A DNA stretch of 64,000 bases, from positions 62,001 through 126,000 of the forward strand of contig JAWPGT010000042.1 in NCBI GenBank assembly GCA_034638255.1, in the 5' to 3' direction. Positions within the stretch are counted from its first letter, which is position 1, and each line of letters starts with the position of its first letter. The translations under genes were made by a program, and so were the position numbers. Below, in pieces: positions 43,898-55,795 of the stretch. The stretch comes from Coprinus comatus (lineage: Eukaryota; Basidiomycota; Agaricomycetes; Agaricales; Agaricaceae). The notes under the pieces are model-generated. The model worked only from the letters and a program-made list of their open reading frames with translations. It did not search any database and was not told where the DNA came from.

Positions 43898-45517
43898 ATG
43901 TCGCAACCCGAAGTTATAGAAGGGTTCACCTACGACTCACTTCGTCTTCAATCGACGTTCGATAATTGTGGCCTTCTTAACTTATCCGATCCAGAACGAC
44001 TACAAAACGCCATTAGCCGCTTGAAAGAGCAACATATATATTTCTTACAAGAACTCAATCATCAAAACTCTCTGACCAAAAACGTACCCAATGAAATACT
44101 TGCAACCATATTCATTTTATCCTGTCAACCACCCTCAGACCACTGGCAGAAATTTACGTTGGCTGGAGTTTCGTCTCAATGGCGAAGGGTGGCATTTGCA
44201 ACACCTCAACTGTGGACATTGTTTTGCGAAGAAGTGAACAACTATACCGTACGAAGAATCGCATTTTTGCTTCAATTTTACTTGCGCCACTCTTCCAATA
44301 ATCTGGGGTTAACGATCAAATTAAACTTCAGCGACCTATCGATGATCAATTATCAAGCCGATAATAATTATCCGCAAACGCATTGGGACGTTGCCCATAA
44401 CTATTATGGACTGGGATGGTCTCGCGGTATGGACGCGCCTCTTGATCCAGTACGAAACTTGATTTTTCGCGAGTATCCCGAAAAAATAAGGTGTCTACGA
44501 TTAACCCACCCTCCCAAGGAATGGGTGGATATATCTATGCCAGCTCATGGAGAAAGATTTAAACTCCTCGAAGATCTTCACCTTTCCTGGCAGGATCAAA
44601 CGGGAACCTATGTTAAAAAGTTAACCAAACCCTTTGATGTCACAAATTTCCCACAACTCCAACGACTTTCACTATACAACCTACCAGTCATGCACACCTA
44701 CTCAGTCTCGACCCCTTGCTTTATCCCGAACATCAATACCATTACCGAACTACGTCTATCTCAAATGGACTACTACCTCTGCCTCAACGTTGTATTTTCG
44801 TGCCGCAATCTTCGCTTAGCATCGTGTGTGGGCCTGTCCTTCTGCGGAACAAGTTATACCACGCTGCCGACAACGGACGATGGTGCTCAAATGAATTACC
44901 TTGAGATCCTAGAGTGGTCATTCCCAGAACATCACACTACCGATTTCGACGCTGATTCACTACCCCCTATTCGAAACTCACCCTTGTTACAAACAATTGT
45001 CGTTCGTTCCGCTTTTGATTGTTTGTGGTGCCCTATCACTGCACTCGACACTTTCTTAAAGCATCTACCTCCATCCTGTAAATCCCTTACTCTCGGTATG
45101 GAAAACGCACATGACAGTTACACACAAGCAGAGGCAAAGAAGCTCAGAGAATACCTCCCTTTCATTCCGTCAACAGTCTCATGCATTACTTTTGATGCAC
45201 AATGCATCATCTTGGCCTCTTCAATCATCTCCGAACTGGATTTTTATATGCCAGTAAATGCCTCCATCACAATCATGGTTTCTTATGATAGAATATCGTG
45301 TGATGGAAGGGATTTTAAACAAAGGCGTTTTGTGTATATCATGAAGAAAAGGTTAGAACTATTAGGAACAGGAGCTGCCAAATTTTCCCTCAAGTACCAA
45401 AAGGGTTGTGGTGAAATAGACTGGGATGTGGATGTACAGCGAAAATTAAAGGCACTGGTTGACAGGGGCCTCAATCTTGAAATAAAAGAGGATGGAAGTA
45501 TAGTAGACTGGCTTTGA
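43898..45517 (+). CDS. F-box/LRR-like protein (intact copy 5)
   Basis: Single-exon gene of 539 residues. An N-terminal helix (DPERLQNAISRLKEQHIYFL) leads into the F-box-like domain at about residues 61-106 (LTKNVPNEILATIFILSCQ ... LAGVSSQWRRVAFATPQLW). The rest is an irregular leucine-rich solenoid (for example FPQLQRLSLYNLP, TITELRLSQMDYY). The C-terminal block FSLKYQKGCGEIDWD ... IKEDGSIVDWL is shared with the other copies. Predicted substrate-recognition subunit of an SCF ubiquitin ligase, binding Skp1 through the F-box. The ATG at 43898 was chosen by alignment with the neighbouring gene. Large families of such genes vary rapidly in Agaricomycetes. Tandem with the next gene, 183 bp apart. 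Confidence 0.84.
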   Translation: MSQPEVIEGFTYDSLRLQSTFDNCGLLNLSDPERLQNAISRLKEQHIYFLQELNHQNSLTKNVPNEILATIFILSCQPPSDHWQKFTLAGVSSQWRRVAFATPQLWTLFCEEVNNYTVRRIAFLLQFYLRHSSNNLGLTIKLNFSDLSMINYQADNNYPQTHWDVAHNYYGLGWSRGMDAPLDPVRNLIFREYPEKIRCLRLTHPPKEWVDISMPAHGERFKLLEDLHLSWQDQTGTYVKKLTKPFDVTNFPQLQRLSLYNLPVMHTYSVSTPCFIPNINTITELRLSQMDYYLCLNVVFSCRNLRLASCVGLSFCGTSYTTLPTTDDGAQMNYLEILEWSFPEHHTTDFDADSLPPIRNSPLLQTIVVRSAFDCLWCPITALDTFLKHLPPSCKSLTLGMENAHDSYTQAEAKKLREYLPFIPSTVSCITFDAQCIILASSIISELDFYMPVNASITIMVSYDRISCDGRDFKQRRFVYIMKKRLELLGTGAAKFSLKYQKGCGEIDWDVDVQRKLKALVDRGLNLEIKEDGSIVDWL

Positions 45518-45700
45518 ATGGTAGTAGTACTACTGCCTACATAAGTTATGGCCATGGCTAATTTCTCAACAAAAAACAATAAGGGTTAATATAATAGGAT
45601 ATAATATTATTTGCAGTTGTTAGACACCGATAATCAAACAACAAATTGATCCGTTACGCCCCAGCATTCCGGGCTCAATCTTGCTTCTTCGCGAACCATC

Positions 45701-47314
45701 ATGGTAGAATCCGAACACACGATTGTACGACTTATCAATCGTTTGACCGAAAAACGCGCGCTATTGTTGCGCCGTGTCAATAACAACGAGTCGTTAACAA
45801 AGGATCTTCCAAACGAAACAATATCTCTTATTTTTACTTTCGCTTGTCAACAACCGGATTTTCTCAACCCAGGTCCACATTCTCCCAAAGGCCAACATCA
45901 GTCATCTTCAATATCTCCATTCCTACTCGCTGCAGTTTCGTCACATTGGAACCACATAGTACACTCGACACCTCAGCTGTGGACATCTGTTCGCGCAGAT
46001 GTGAGTAGCTACAATGTAGACAAAACTGTTTGCCGGCTCCGATACTACATACACAAATGTAGGGCTCTTGGGATCACAATCGACCTAGACTTTTGGAGCC
46101 AAATGACACTCTATAACACACTTCCTGAACGGAGACGACAGGCGCCATCATCCTATAATGTCCAATGCTTGGATCCGGTTCGAAACCTCATCTTTCACGA
46201 ATTTCCAGAAAATATCAAGGCCCTTCGCCTGGTTAGTCCTCCACCAGAATGGATAGACATTTCGTTACAGGCCCACAAGAAAAGATTTACACAGCTTGAA
46301 GCTATTCAACTCTCCTGGGGAAACACTGAATTCATGCCCATATCCCTTGATAACTCGCTTAATCTTTCGGGGATACCCAAACTTCGACATGTGGCGCTCT
46401 ATGACGTACCAAATCTCAATACATATCGCATATACGTGGCTCCCCCTAAAATTAAATGGACACCAAGCACCATCACCGAGCTCGATCTATACCAAATCGA
46501 CTACTATGCCTGCATGGACCTCCTGTTTCAGTGCAAAAACCTCCGTTCATTCACGATGACAAGCCCGGTTTGTGGACCAGTCGCAAAAAATCCACCCCAG
46601 GCTATAGTGTTACCGAAGAAAAATCTAAAACACTTAACCCATTTTGAGTGGACATTTCCATTCGCCCACAGTGAATATTTTAAACATTACGAAAATGGGA
46701 ACGAACTGCCTCCACTTGACATAGCGCCAATGCTACGCACCATTATAATTCAAAACGCCTTTTCATTGGATCCAGACGAGGAAGAGTATCTGGTATTTCA
46801 CACATACCCTATTTCCAATCTCAACATATTCCTCGACAACATACCACAATCCTGTGAATCAATCACGCTTTGTACTAACACCCATGTACATGATCTTGTT
46901 TCTCCCGAGGATGCCAAAGATGTACGAAGGATATGGGAGTGTATTCGGGGTATACCACGGACTATCAGTGAGGTTAAGCTCATGACAGATTCCATCCTTC
47001 TTCCACCATTGATGACTGAATTGGGCAATGTTCTCCAAAGTGGACAAATATCTTCACTTTTAATTGCGTTCCCTAGAGGTTACACTGCGGGAGAAAGACG
47101 TGATAGAATTATTTCTACTCGAAATGTACTCATGGGATGGGAGTTCTATGAAGCGGTATCGAAAGCTTCGAAATTTCGGTTTGAGTACGAGACTGATTGT
47201 GTTAATATCGAGTGGGACGCTGTGGTTCAGAACGAGTTGAAGAAGCTGGTTGAAAATGGTCTTGATCTCGAGATTTTAGAAGATGGAAAATTAGTGGACT
47301 GGATAAGGATATAG
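45701..47314 (+). CDS. F-box/LRR-like protein (intact copy 6)
   Basis: Single-exon gene of 537 residues, the tandem partner of the gene at 43898. It starts VESEHTIVRLINRLTEKRALLLRRV, followed by the F-box-like domain at about residues 33-95 (LTKDLPNETISLIFTFACQ, FLLAAVSSHWNHIVHSTPQLW). Repeated L-x-x-L/I stretches follow (PKLRHVALYDVP, SSITELDLYQIDYY-type, MLRTIIIQNAF), then the C-terminal block FRFEYETDCVNIEWDAVVQ ... LEDGKLVDWIRI. No TM or signal sequence. Predicted SCF adaptor with unknown target. It is most similar in its C-terminal block to decayed copies 3 and 4, so it represents the family's intact form. Confidence 0.85.
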   Translation: MVESEHTIVRLINRLTEKRALLLRRVNNNESLTKDLPNETISLIFTFACQQPDFLNPGPHSPKGQHQSSSISPFLLAAVSSHWNHIVHSTPQLWTSVRADVSSYNVDKTVCRLRYYIHKCRALGITIDLDFWSQMTLYNTLPERRRQAPSSYNVQCLDPVRNLIFHEFPENIKALRLVSPPPEWIDISLQAHKKRFTQLEAIQLSWGNTEFMPISLDNSLNLSGIPKLRHVALYDVPNLNTYRIYVAPPKIKWTPSTITELDLYQIDYYACMDLLFQCKNLRSFTMTSPVCGPVAKNPPQAIVLPKKNLKHLTHFEWTFPFAHSEYFKHYENGNELPPLDIAPMLRTIIIQNAFSLDPDEEEYLVFHTYPISNLNIFLDNIPQSCESITLCTNTHVHDLVSPEDAKDVRRIWECIRGIPRTISEVKLMTDSILLPPLMTELGNVLQSGQISSLLIAFPRGYTAGERRDRIISTRNVLMGWEFYEAVSKASKFRFEYETDCVNIEWDAVVQNELKKLVENGLDLEILEDGKLVDWIRI

Positions 47315-48365
47315 AAGTGTGAGATTTAGCATACACTTATCTATGAGAAATCGGTAATCAATAATAACTTATGCTACACTACCGTGGTGCGAGGCGTTGT
47401 GGTATGCCAACTTCCAAGTGGTTGATTGAAAAATGAAATAAAAAGGGTAAAGCTTGACCTGCGTGTACTACAATATAATTAGGGTCTGAGGCTCATCATC
47501 CAGAGCATTTATTGCTTTTGACACCGGCAATACAACTACATCCATATTATTTTCGGTGTTGACGTTGACTAGTGACAGTGATTTTATCACATGATTCTGA
47601 GAAATAGGGTCGTTTCCATTCACAAAGAGATTCCAGTTTGCGAGGTTGTGCTGAAAAAGGAGGGCCTTCCCAAATTTCCCAATTGTTTAAACGGTCTCTC
47701 AAACTCCTACCCGTCTATTTCGCCGAAATGAATGAGAAGTTTAGGAACACGTATCCAGAATCTATAGGAGAATACAGAGCATATATAGCTACACACAAGA
47801 CTCCTAGATCTGTATATGGAATTTAAATCGTTCAATCGAACTCTTCTGTTACCTGGCAGTCGTTGGGTTCTCTTCACAGAGAATAAAGGACGGATGTATG
47901 CGATTGATCTCGAGGAAGCGGACTCGATGCCTGCACGTCGAATGACCCATTCCTCGAGCTCGGCATCAGAGTACATACGAAAGGGAGCTTCTGCTGGCGA
48001 GTATCCTCTTAAATCTTAGTAGTGCTGTGCTAAACCCTGTCATAATTGGCGCGTCTTGGAGATGGAATAAATTCTATGGCAGATCTTGTAGAGACTTAAT
48101 TAAAATGTAATTGGAAACATGTTACACGTTGACGTCACTAACTGATCATGACTATATATAAGATAAGTCTCCATCTTACACCCTAATGAATCTCTTGCCT
48201 GTTCCCCAATGTTCTCTCTCTAATAATAGTACTAGTGCTTAACTTTCTACGTGACTGGGGAGTCGACAGCCACAAAGTAAGTCTATTCAAGTTAGAGTCG
48301 ATATTCTAGGAAGAACGGGTACGTACGAACGAAGGGATAAGTAAGAGAGAAAGGTTGGTGAGGTT
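47315..48365 (+). other. Gene-poor region with a possible F-box relic
   Basis: Around 47640-47950 the two overlapping open frames give pieces (FKSFNRTLLLPGSRWVLFTE, then KGRMYAIDLEEAD) reminiscent of the beta-propeller-like part of another Agaricomycete F-box family. A stop lies between the parts and no F-box is visible. This is weak evidence; the remainder of the region shows nothing. Confidence 0.25.
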
Positions 48366-48391
48366 ATAAGATGGGGTCTCCCCCATCTTAT
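48366..48391. repeat. Short hairpin
   Basis: ATAAGATGGGG and CCCCATCTTAT form exact 11 nt arms with a 4 nt loop. It lies between the F-box array and the 3' end of the MFS gene at 48790, with no gene start near enough to assign a role. The following 48392-48789 shows no coding similarity. Confidence 0.6.
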
Positions 48392-48789
48392 ATATGTCAG
48401 TACTGTGCCATTTATAAAGGTGATGTCATTTTAGGGGATGACGAATGTGCAAATATGTTCACACCAACCTATCAAACTGACAAAACATCAATGTTCGAAC
48501 TTCGCGCCACAAGACCGAGAAGAAAGAACAAGGCTTTTTTTTTTGAGAATCTATCGAGTGATGCTATTACGTCAATCTTGTAAATGTATATACGGCATAT
48601 AATGAAGGAAGCAAACGACTACATTTTAAAGTCCATTTAATGGACGATAATAAAGAGCAAAATAAAGTAACAACACTGATCCCTGACTCGCTCTATGTTA
48701 CCACACAGCACTCATGATGATGACGCAAGAGTATGTCTTCTTTGGTCTCATTAGCCTGTTACTTACCTGGGGGTATTCTATTTATAGTT

Positions 48790-51742
48790 TCAGAAAGGAT
48801 TTCCAGAGAGAATCCTCGAACGTCTGGAAGTCTCTGGTAATGTTTCGGGGTCAGCAACAACGTCTTGACTTTCAAAGCCAGATAACCTCCTCGACCGCTG
48901 TTTAAACAAAACCGTCTTGGAGTCATTCTCTAAGTCACTACCGTCAACACTACTAATGAATGGTTCTAATTCCTCGTCCTCTTCATCATCCACGGCCAAT
49001 GTATCTATTTCTGATGCACGGGAAGGTGATAATGTCGAGTCTTCTTCCTCAGCTAACCGTGCATTTGTGTGTTGGGTGTCCGAATGATGTGTCTCTTGCT
49101 CCTGAACAACATCTTTGGGTCGAGAATCCAGATCTTTTTCGGGAATCTAGTGGTACAACGTTAATTAAAGCGATACACGTGCGAATCGAGCATGAAACTT
49201 ACAGGAAGTCGAACACAATAAGCGAGGAATGTTGAGCATGCCGCAAACATAAACACCGCTTTTAAACTCGCATCGTATGAATCCCTAGCCAACCGTTGAT
49301 GAACTAGCGGGAGCGTAGCAACAAGGTTGGCCTGTTTTTTAAGGCTTGTGATAAGCTGAATGAACGCAAAATGGTTGAGCAGCTGTTATCCATCATACGG
49401 GGAGCCGCATACCTCTTCGGAGCCAGGCTCAGTGAACCGAGAATGAAGCTCATAATCCAATCTCGATTGGAAGATGGCCGACGAAATGGCAACACCACCA
49501 ACTTGACCTAAACAAATAGTTTTAATATATATTCCACTAGGTTTTTGAACCTGTAGCATACCAACCCCGCGGAAGAGCTGGCCGAATCCCGTTCCTACAG
49601 CCGTATAGCTCTCTGTACAGAAATGTTAAAATAAAACCTCAGAATATGATGATTATCTACTTACCAGGAAGGTGAACCAGCAACGCAACTACAAGGTGTG
49701 AATCAATGAATGTGAAAATGGATGCAATGAATAATACCCACTCAACATTGTTTGCAACACGACAGCATTACCAAATCCGAGGGGAATCTATACGATATGA
49801 AGCCGGTGATACGAACCATAGATAGGTGCATGACTTACAATACTAAACCACGATTGGAGGAACCCAGAATCCTCCGTGATTAGACGAATAGCAGTAGCAC
49901 CAATGAACGGGAAAAATCCGAAGATGAGATTGATCATTTTGTATTTTCCAGTTTTATGCATCATCCATCCGGCAAAAAGCGAACCTGATGACATGGCCAT
50001 ACTATTGGGTAAAAGATGTGCTCCTAAAGAATGGTTATAAAAAACCATGTGAGAAATCAGATCTTCAAACTTCAGAGGCGTGATCGGCGGGTCAAGGAAC
50101 CGTCATAGTGGTAATGCAATATCCTTACCGGCGGTCGAAGCGCTAGTTAATCGGACAGTTTGGAACCACATAGGGAAGAAGTACATGATGGAGAAGTTGC
50201 AGGTTGCAACAAGGAAGTTGGACGCTCCGACGAGAATGGGTATCCTTTGTTTGAGAAGGTATGGAGCGAGAATTGGTTCCGGAGAAATGTACAATTCCAC
50301 GATGAAGAATGATATAGCTGCGACAAGGGCAGCAACGAGAGACGCAACAACGGTCGGACTGTCCCACTGAAACACACATCAGAGGAGAATATACCAGCAT
50401 TCCTAATCAGACTCACAGGAAGACCACTGTTGAAACGTTCACTGAGGAAGATCAAGATGGAGCCAACCTTTATCGAAGCGTGAGCTGGCGAATCATTATT
50501 AAGAGAGTTTTGACGTACGAAGACCATTAAAGTTGCACTTCCGCCATAGTCTATTCGCTTCAAAATTTCTTTTGCGCTCTTGCCTGCCCCCTGTCAACAA
50601 ACTGTCAGCAAATATTTTTTCAGCGAGAGGTTGAACTTACGGGCGTGACATAGCATAAATTATATGACGTTAGACAATAGGAAAGGATAAAGAAAGGAAT
50701 TTGAAGCAAGAACGCATATCTCCAACCCAGCCTTTGTGCAAGTCAGGAGGATTTCATGGAAGAAAGCTGCACTTAATGCGTACAAATCAGTGATCCAACC
50801 GCCGAAAGGACCTCCTAGACCCAGGCCAAGCTATTCCACCAAAGATCAGCATATATTGAACTTTTTGGATTGAACACATACACCATTGAATACACTGGCC
50901 ACTCCTTGTGCTAACCCTCTGGTCTATTGGAAGGTGAATAAGATGGGTTAATAGTAGCTTATAAGAACAAACGTACCCTTATAGTATACATATCACTGAC
51001 AATAATTCTGACCAGACGTTATATATGTAATCATGAACATATATGTTTGAAAACCTACGATGATGTAGTAAAAAGACCACCTGCACCCATTCCAGCAAGC
51101 TACAATGTATATCAGAAAATGCTTTAGCACAACGGTAGAAAGACGCACAAAACGAGCAAGGATTAACATCTCCATACTTTGAGATAATCCACACATTACA
51201 CATCCTGCAGCAGCAAAAAACAGGGCTGTCCTGTTTGCGGACTTCCGTCCAAGTACGTTACACAACCGTCCATATAGAGGGGTGAAAGTACATGTTGCAA
51301 GTAGATACCTATATGCGGCGTTAGACTTCTGAAATAACAGGGGTAGTGTGCCATACGCAGTGCCCAACCAGCTTGCCTGGTTTGATTTGTTAAATTCGGA
51401 TGATATCGACGTGAGCACTAGAACACGGTAAGCCTGAAAAAGTATTGAATAAATGCATGGAACGCACTGGTTGGAACTAGGGTTTCTAAACAGTGGGATT
51501 AACACAACTGAACTGGTTCACCAAAGGTTTCAAACTCACGATTGAATGCCTGGTAATTAATTTATCAGATAAATACATGATTATATACGGATCCTTCGCA
51601 CCGAAAGAAATGTAGCCATCCATACTCCTGCTAGAATCCCCACTCTGTTAGAAGTCGTAATGTCGCGAGGTCCTGGTGGGCATTTCTTCAAGTCTTGCGG
51701 CTCTGTTAGCAGAGGATCTCGTTCAGTGCTTTGAACAGTCAT
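48790..51742 (-). CDS. MFS transporter, vacuolar basic amino acid (DHA2/Vba) type
   Basis: Fourteen-TM type MFS protein in many exons. ATG at 51742 gives an acidic start with a dileucine-like TERDPLLTEPQDL, typical of vacuolar targeting. Then LAGVWMATFL, ISSEFNKSNQASWLGTAYLL, FTPLYGRLCNVLGRKSANR (motif A), AARFLAGMGAGGLFTTSS-type TM4, GLGLGLGGPFGGWITDLLGWRYAFLLQIPFFIL (joined over introns), LKQRIPILVGASNFLVATCNFS, FGFFPFIGATAIRLI and DASLKAVFMFAACSTFLAYC. A long hydrophilic tail rich in Glu, Asp and Ser follows, ending SRRSRILSGNPF at 48790. Apparent frame breaks near 50760 and 51100 are explained by introns. Family members (Vba1-3 and relatives) import basic amino acids into the vacuole; some relatives are exporters. 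Unrelated to the DHA1 trio beyond the superfamily. Confidence 0.8.
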
Positions 51743-53478
51743 TCAAAATCGTGAGTAACTCCGAGTATGTTGTGGAGAAAACAAAGCAGCGGTAATTTCG
51801 ACCCTCACATAAAGTAGCTGTGATCGGCTCGCGTGCCGATGGTCACGTGATCTTAAGCCCATTCGAGTCAGACCAAAGTCAGACCCTGACAAAAACACAC
51901 GAACGAACGACTGAACCATGATGGCCAGGCAAAAATAATCCGCTTGCTTCACAATTGCCGGAAACATTCTACTTCTAGACTATATAACGCATGTTACTAT
52001 ATCCATATCCGAGCGATTAATTATGATCCTCGGGAGATTAGCGGCTTCTGCTTTCGTACAGTCGTAATAACTTTTTTGGGTACATATACAGATACCTAAT
52101 CTTTTATTTAAGCAATAAGTACCATGAGATAATCCTTCCAGGCGGTCTAGCCACCTTCCAGAATAGTCATTATATTATTCTTATCACAATCCAAACTTCC
52201 TAAGATCTTAGCCACTCGATGAGTTGACAGTAATTTGTAGAATAAGAATTTTGCGTTTGCGAACCCCTTGGAGCTACAATTAAGCCATTTTCAAATAGCC
52301 CACACAAACAACGACTCCTGAATATTAGAGAAAATCAAGACGCCTCCATTCTCCAAGCCCTAAAAAATGTGGTGTTCTTGATTGGTAGATGCCGGGATCT
52401 GTACGCTGTCAAAACTTGGATTCTAGTAAACATTCCTTTGATTATATGTAGTATTCAGTAGTCATAGAAATCCACCCGTTACGGTCATTCTCCTATTGTT
52501 CAGAGACCACATTCCATTTTGTCCTCTTCCTTCTTCCCCCTTGCATCTCCACTTTCCTTCGTCGTAACAATTTCCCACGACACTGGTGTCATAGTGATAA
52601 ATGCGGAAAAAAAAAACTAAAAGGAGTCTGACATAACTGTTCGGGTGCAATTTCAGTTCAATCAACCCTCAGGAGGTCATAGGGATAACTGAATATGAAG
52701 CTTCCAAGTCTCAACTAATCTCTTAATACATAATCGTCAACGCCATCTTCCCGGTTGAAGCCCAAATCTAGGCTCGACGAAACCGCGTAATCATTTATTC
52801 TATCTCTATATATTATGCTGAACACCTGCCTGTCAGTGCTTGTCTATACATCTATATATAACACCGGGACCAAGCACCCTACGTTGAATCTACTACCCTA
52901 TGACTATCCATAAGTATACACTGAATATACATATATATATAATTTCCCAACTATACGGAACATTCAAAGCAGCGAAAATGGTAAACGCTCGCCAGCCAAG
53001 TCAACAAATCACTTACGTTAATCAAGGGACAAATCACCTTCTTTCATTTGACCTTTAACGAAGTTAACCTGCCGTTCCTGGAAATCGGGAGACAAGAATC
53101 AGTATATATCCCCATCAAACATCTCATCTCATTCTCCTCAAAGTACGTACTTGTTACAAAAATGAAAAAGCGGAGCGGATTTACCGAAAAGAGCAGTGAG
53201 ACCCTGTATTTTTGGAAAATAAAAATAAAAGTAAAGAATAGGTTCCGGAACTTTGGTGTTACGATCAACACGGCATATTTTTCAGAGAATCAGCATCTCT
53301 AAGGTGACATTGTTATCTACTATGTACAAAAACAAAGGTAACGAAAAGAAAAGAAAAGACGTGAGAAGACATTAGAGGTAGGAAAGCAAGAATATAACAG
53401 ATTATTGTACAATTTTAGACATTCAACATCTCAACCACACATCCTACAACATATGGAACCTCGGAAGTTCAGAATTAT
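51743..53478. other. 1.7 kb gene-free region
   Basis: AT-rich, with short TA tracts around 52850-52860 and 52928-52942. No recognisable coding sequence or mobile element on either strand. Confidence 0.45.
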
Positions 53479-54227
53479 TTAACTTGGAGGCGCTCCAGTA
53501 CCATTCATCAAACAATCTGGACAAAAGCTGTTGATGTGAGGTGCTACAAACGTACAAGAGTTTCCATCCCACGACCTCTGTCAGAACCCGCTCCTTGGCC
53601 CAATTAGAGAGTGAACACTCACAATATTGTTCGGGATATTGACGACTACATATGTCAACGTGTGGTAATTTATCGGTTCACGTGGGAGAAATTCATAGGA
53701 ATGAGAAATTTGCGGCGGTTAAGAATTTTGAGACCATGAGGAAAGTCATGCAGCGGACGGAATGGAAAAAAGGGAGAGAAAAAAGAATATTGATCTGTCA
53801 GTTAGTAAAGGCTGGCTGCTAGGATGAGTAGGAATGACTGACTATTGCCAACAAGTTTCTTTACAGTGTGGTGGTACACAATCTGAAGGATGTTTTGGAC
53901 TGAATTTACATTTCGCATCCATGCATATAATCTAAGTGCGGGAAAACCGATAACAGACAATTTAGTACTATTCCTAAAGTGAATGATTCGGGGAAAATAG
54001 CATACCAATTCATCCGGCTATTAAGCGTACCAAAGTAGCAAAGGTGTTCGTTTCTGTCAGTACGTCTATCTTTGGACACTACAGCATTCATTGACTCACA
54101 AGAGTTATGGCGTGACTGCATTGAAGGTATACGTTTCGAACTCTTTTAAAGGATAGAGGAAAGGTCATAGTTAAGTACGAGGGCGATAAATGATATCGAG
54201 TTCTACTCACTGTCTCCAGCGACACAT
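53479..54227 (-). CDS. Short Cys/His-rich protein (micro-exon family, copy 1)
   Basis: Six exons join in frame: 54227-54211 (17 nt), 54142-54100 (43), 54017-54006 (12), 53931-53843 (89), 53645-53623 (23), 53543-53479 (65), giving 82 residues. Landmarks: MCRWRQVRNVYLQCSHAITL, PDEL, then IICMDAKCKFSPKHPSDC, VPPHCKETCWQY, RQYPEQY and SPHINSFCPDCL. The Cys/His spacing (C-x-H, C-x4-C, H-P-x2-C, C-x3-C and C-P-x-C) suggests zinc binding, but no known finger fits. No signal peptide. From memory, very similar short proteins (MCRWR..CGH..PDE..CKFSP..HP..C..CWQYR..PEQY) recur in Agaricomycete genomes as uncharacterised proteins; I cannot name a function. Support comes from exon lengths repeated exactly in copies 2 and 3. 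Confidence 0.8.
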
Positions 54228-55517
54228 GACTGCGGCTATTATTAAAAGAGGAAGGAATGGACGTTGGTGGTAACACGAGGAAGCTCAATGGGACTGTAAG
54301 GTGGGGATGTTGATCAGACTGTTTGCTCTTGGACTAACCTCTCATCCTTATCCCTTATATACACTTCTAACAAACAGTTGATTCCACCAAAATGGAGTTT
54401 GACAAAAGGGTCAATAATGCGTTGGTTCTAATCTTCCATATCGTCGGGTACCGACATTTTTGTTAGTTACTAAATATTGTATACTACGCGTCGCAGAAGC
54501 TGCAAGAAAGGGATACCGATACTATGTCACTAAATTCTAACCCAGCCCTGAGATTGATTGGGAGATCTACAGTCCAATGTGAATAAATCTTACAACATTT
54601 AGAAAGAGTTAATTTATGAGCTTGCGTTACTGTCGTACCACGACTTCTCTGTCTATTGCAATAACCAAGATTGGGTAACCGGTAAGGAGCCTACTTCAAG
54701 AACGGCGCCCGAGCTTGGCGTCAACCGTTACTTAGGGTTTATTGTCGGTACGTCGATCTTAACCATTATAAAAGGGTGAACGTTATACGAGATCATGTAC
54801 GTTGATTTTTGAAGTGACAAAGCCGACAAGCGTGAAACTACAAAAGCGCCACCAGCTCGGCAAAATTCTGCCGATCAAAAAAATTGGGGCGCCGCTGTCT
54901 TTCAACTTTTTATTCACAACCCTACATGTTCCGCAGTCGATATATTTTGTACGGCAATTAACAGGTATAAGGAACCACCGTCAAAAGAGGCAAAACGGTA
55001 GCCGTGGACAGTTTGGACTTGTGTTACCAGATCCATGTTCTGGGTTGAAACAGTTTTTGCTCGGAGCTGGAAATAATGTGTGACGAAAAAGGACAAAACA
55101 CATGACGAAATCATTTTGTGATCACCGCTCCGAAAGCTTTTGGTCCAATCGATTGGTTCCAAACCGACAAATATCTTGATGTAAACATGGGTCAAAACGA
55201 TAACAGACGAATTCGAAAACCTATACGGGTGAATAACAAGCAACCAAAACACTTTTTGGGGCAAAAAGTACGATCTTTCCCTCAATTTTCTCACATGAAA
55301 AACATTATAACCATAACGCTCACGTCGGCATTTTCTCTTGTGAAACATATAGGATGCCTTGGAACTTGCAGCTAGTATTGCGCAAACTCTAGAACAAAAG
55401 TCCCTGACGAAAGTCGAGAAAAACCAAGATACTCAGGTAGGAGCCGAATGCCGTTGTAATTGATTCCAGTAGTGAAAGTGTTAATGCACTCATTAGGCTG
55501 CTCATCATCCGCGCGAT
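54228..55517. other. Intergenic stretch, no gene seen
   Basis: A minus-strand TATATAAG near 54355 could serve the Cys-rich gene. Open frames around 54800-55370 on both strands overlap each other and show no family features. Confidence 0.4.
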
Positions 55518-55795
55518 ATGAAACCCAAAACAGGTCCTTCAGCTTCCAAGCTAAAATTGGTATGATTCTTTACATTTGGTTTACACGCCATTACTGTTAA
55601 TGACGAAATTAATCTTTCTAGAAAGAAACAAAAGCCCTACTTGCTGCTAAGAAATCCCAACACAAGCGAGGGAAAAGCAAGCAGAAAAGGAAACAAGGAT
55701 CATCAGCTTCAGGCGGTAAAAGTCTCAATATGGCTGGCCTCACTTCAGTTGATGACAAGAGCGCGAAACCTCGAAAGAGTGTGTCATTTGCTTGA
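55518..55795 (+). CDS. Small Lys-rich protein or 3' part of a longer gene
   Basis: Two exons (55518-55559, 55622-55795) join in frame over a 62 nt GT-AG intron to 71 residues: MKPKTGPSASKLKL, then KETKALLAAKKSQHKRGKSK and a KSVSFA ending. The composition (about 28 percent Lys+Arg) suggests a nucleolar or nucleic-acid-binding protein or the basic tail of one. No domain is visible. It may be only the last exons of a gene whose upstream part I could not find, or a gene fragment. Confidence 0.33.

Noticed and set aside
50640..50830. Frame break in the Vba-type MFS gene
   Set aside because: Splicing GATTT to GCTGGG across a short intron gives ITDLLGWRYAFLLQIPFF as expected for the family.
54802..55375. 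Overlapping open frames on both strands
   Set aside because: No domain, no splice-supported extension, and both strands are open over the same bases, which is expected by chance in GC-balanced spacer DNA.
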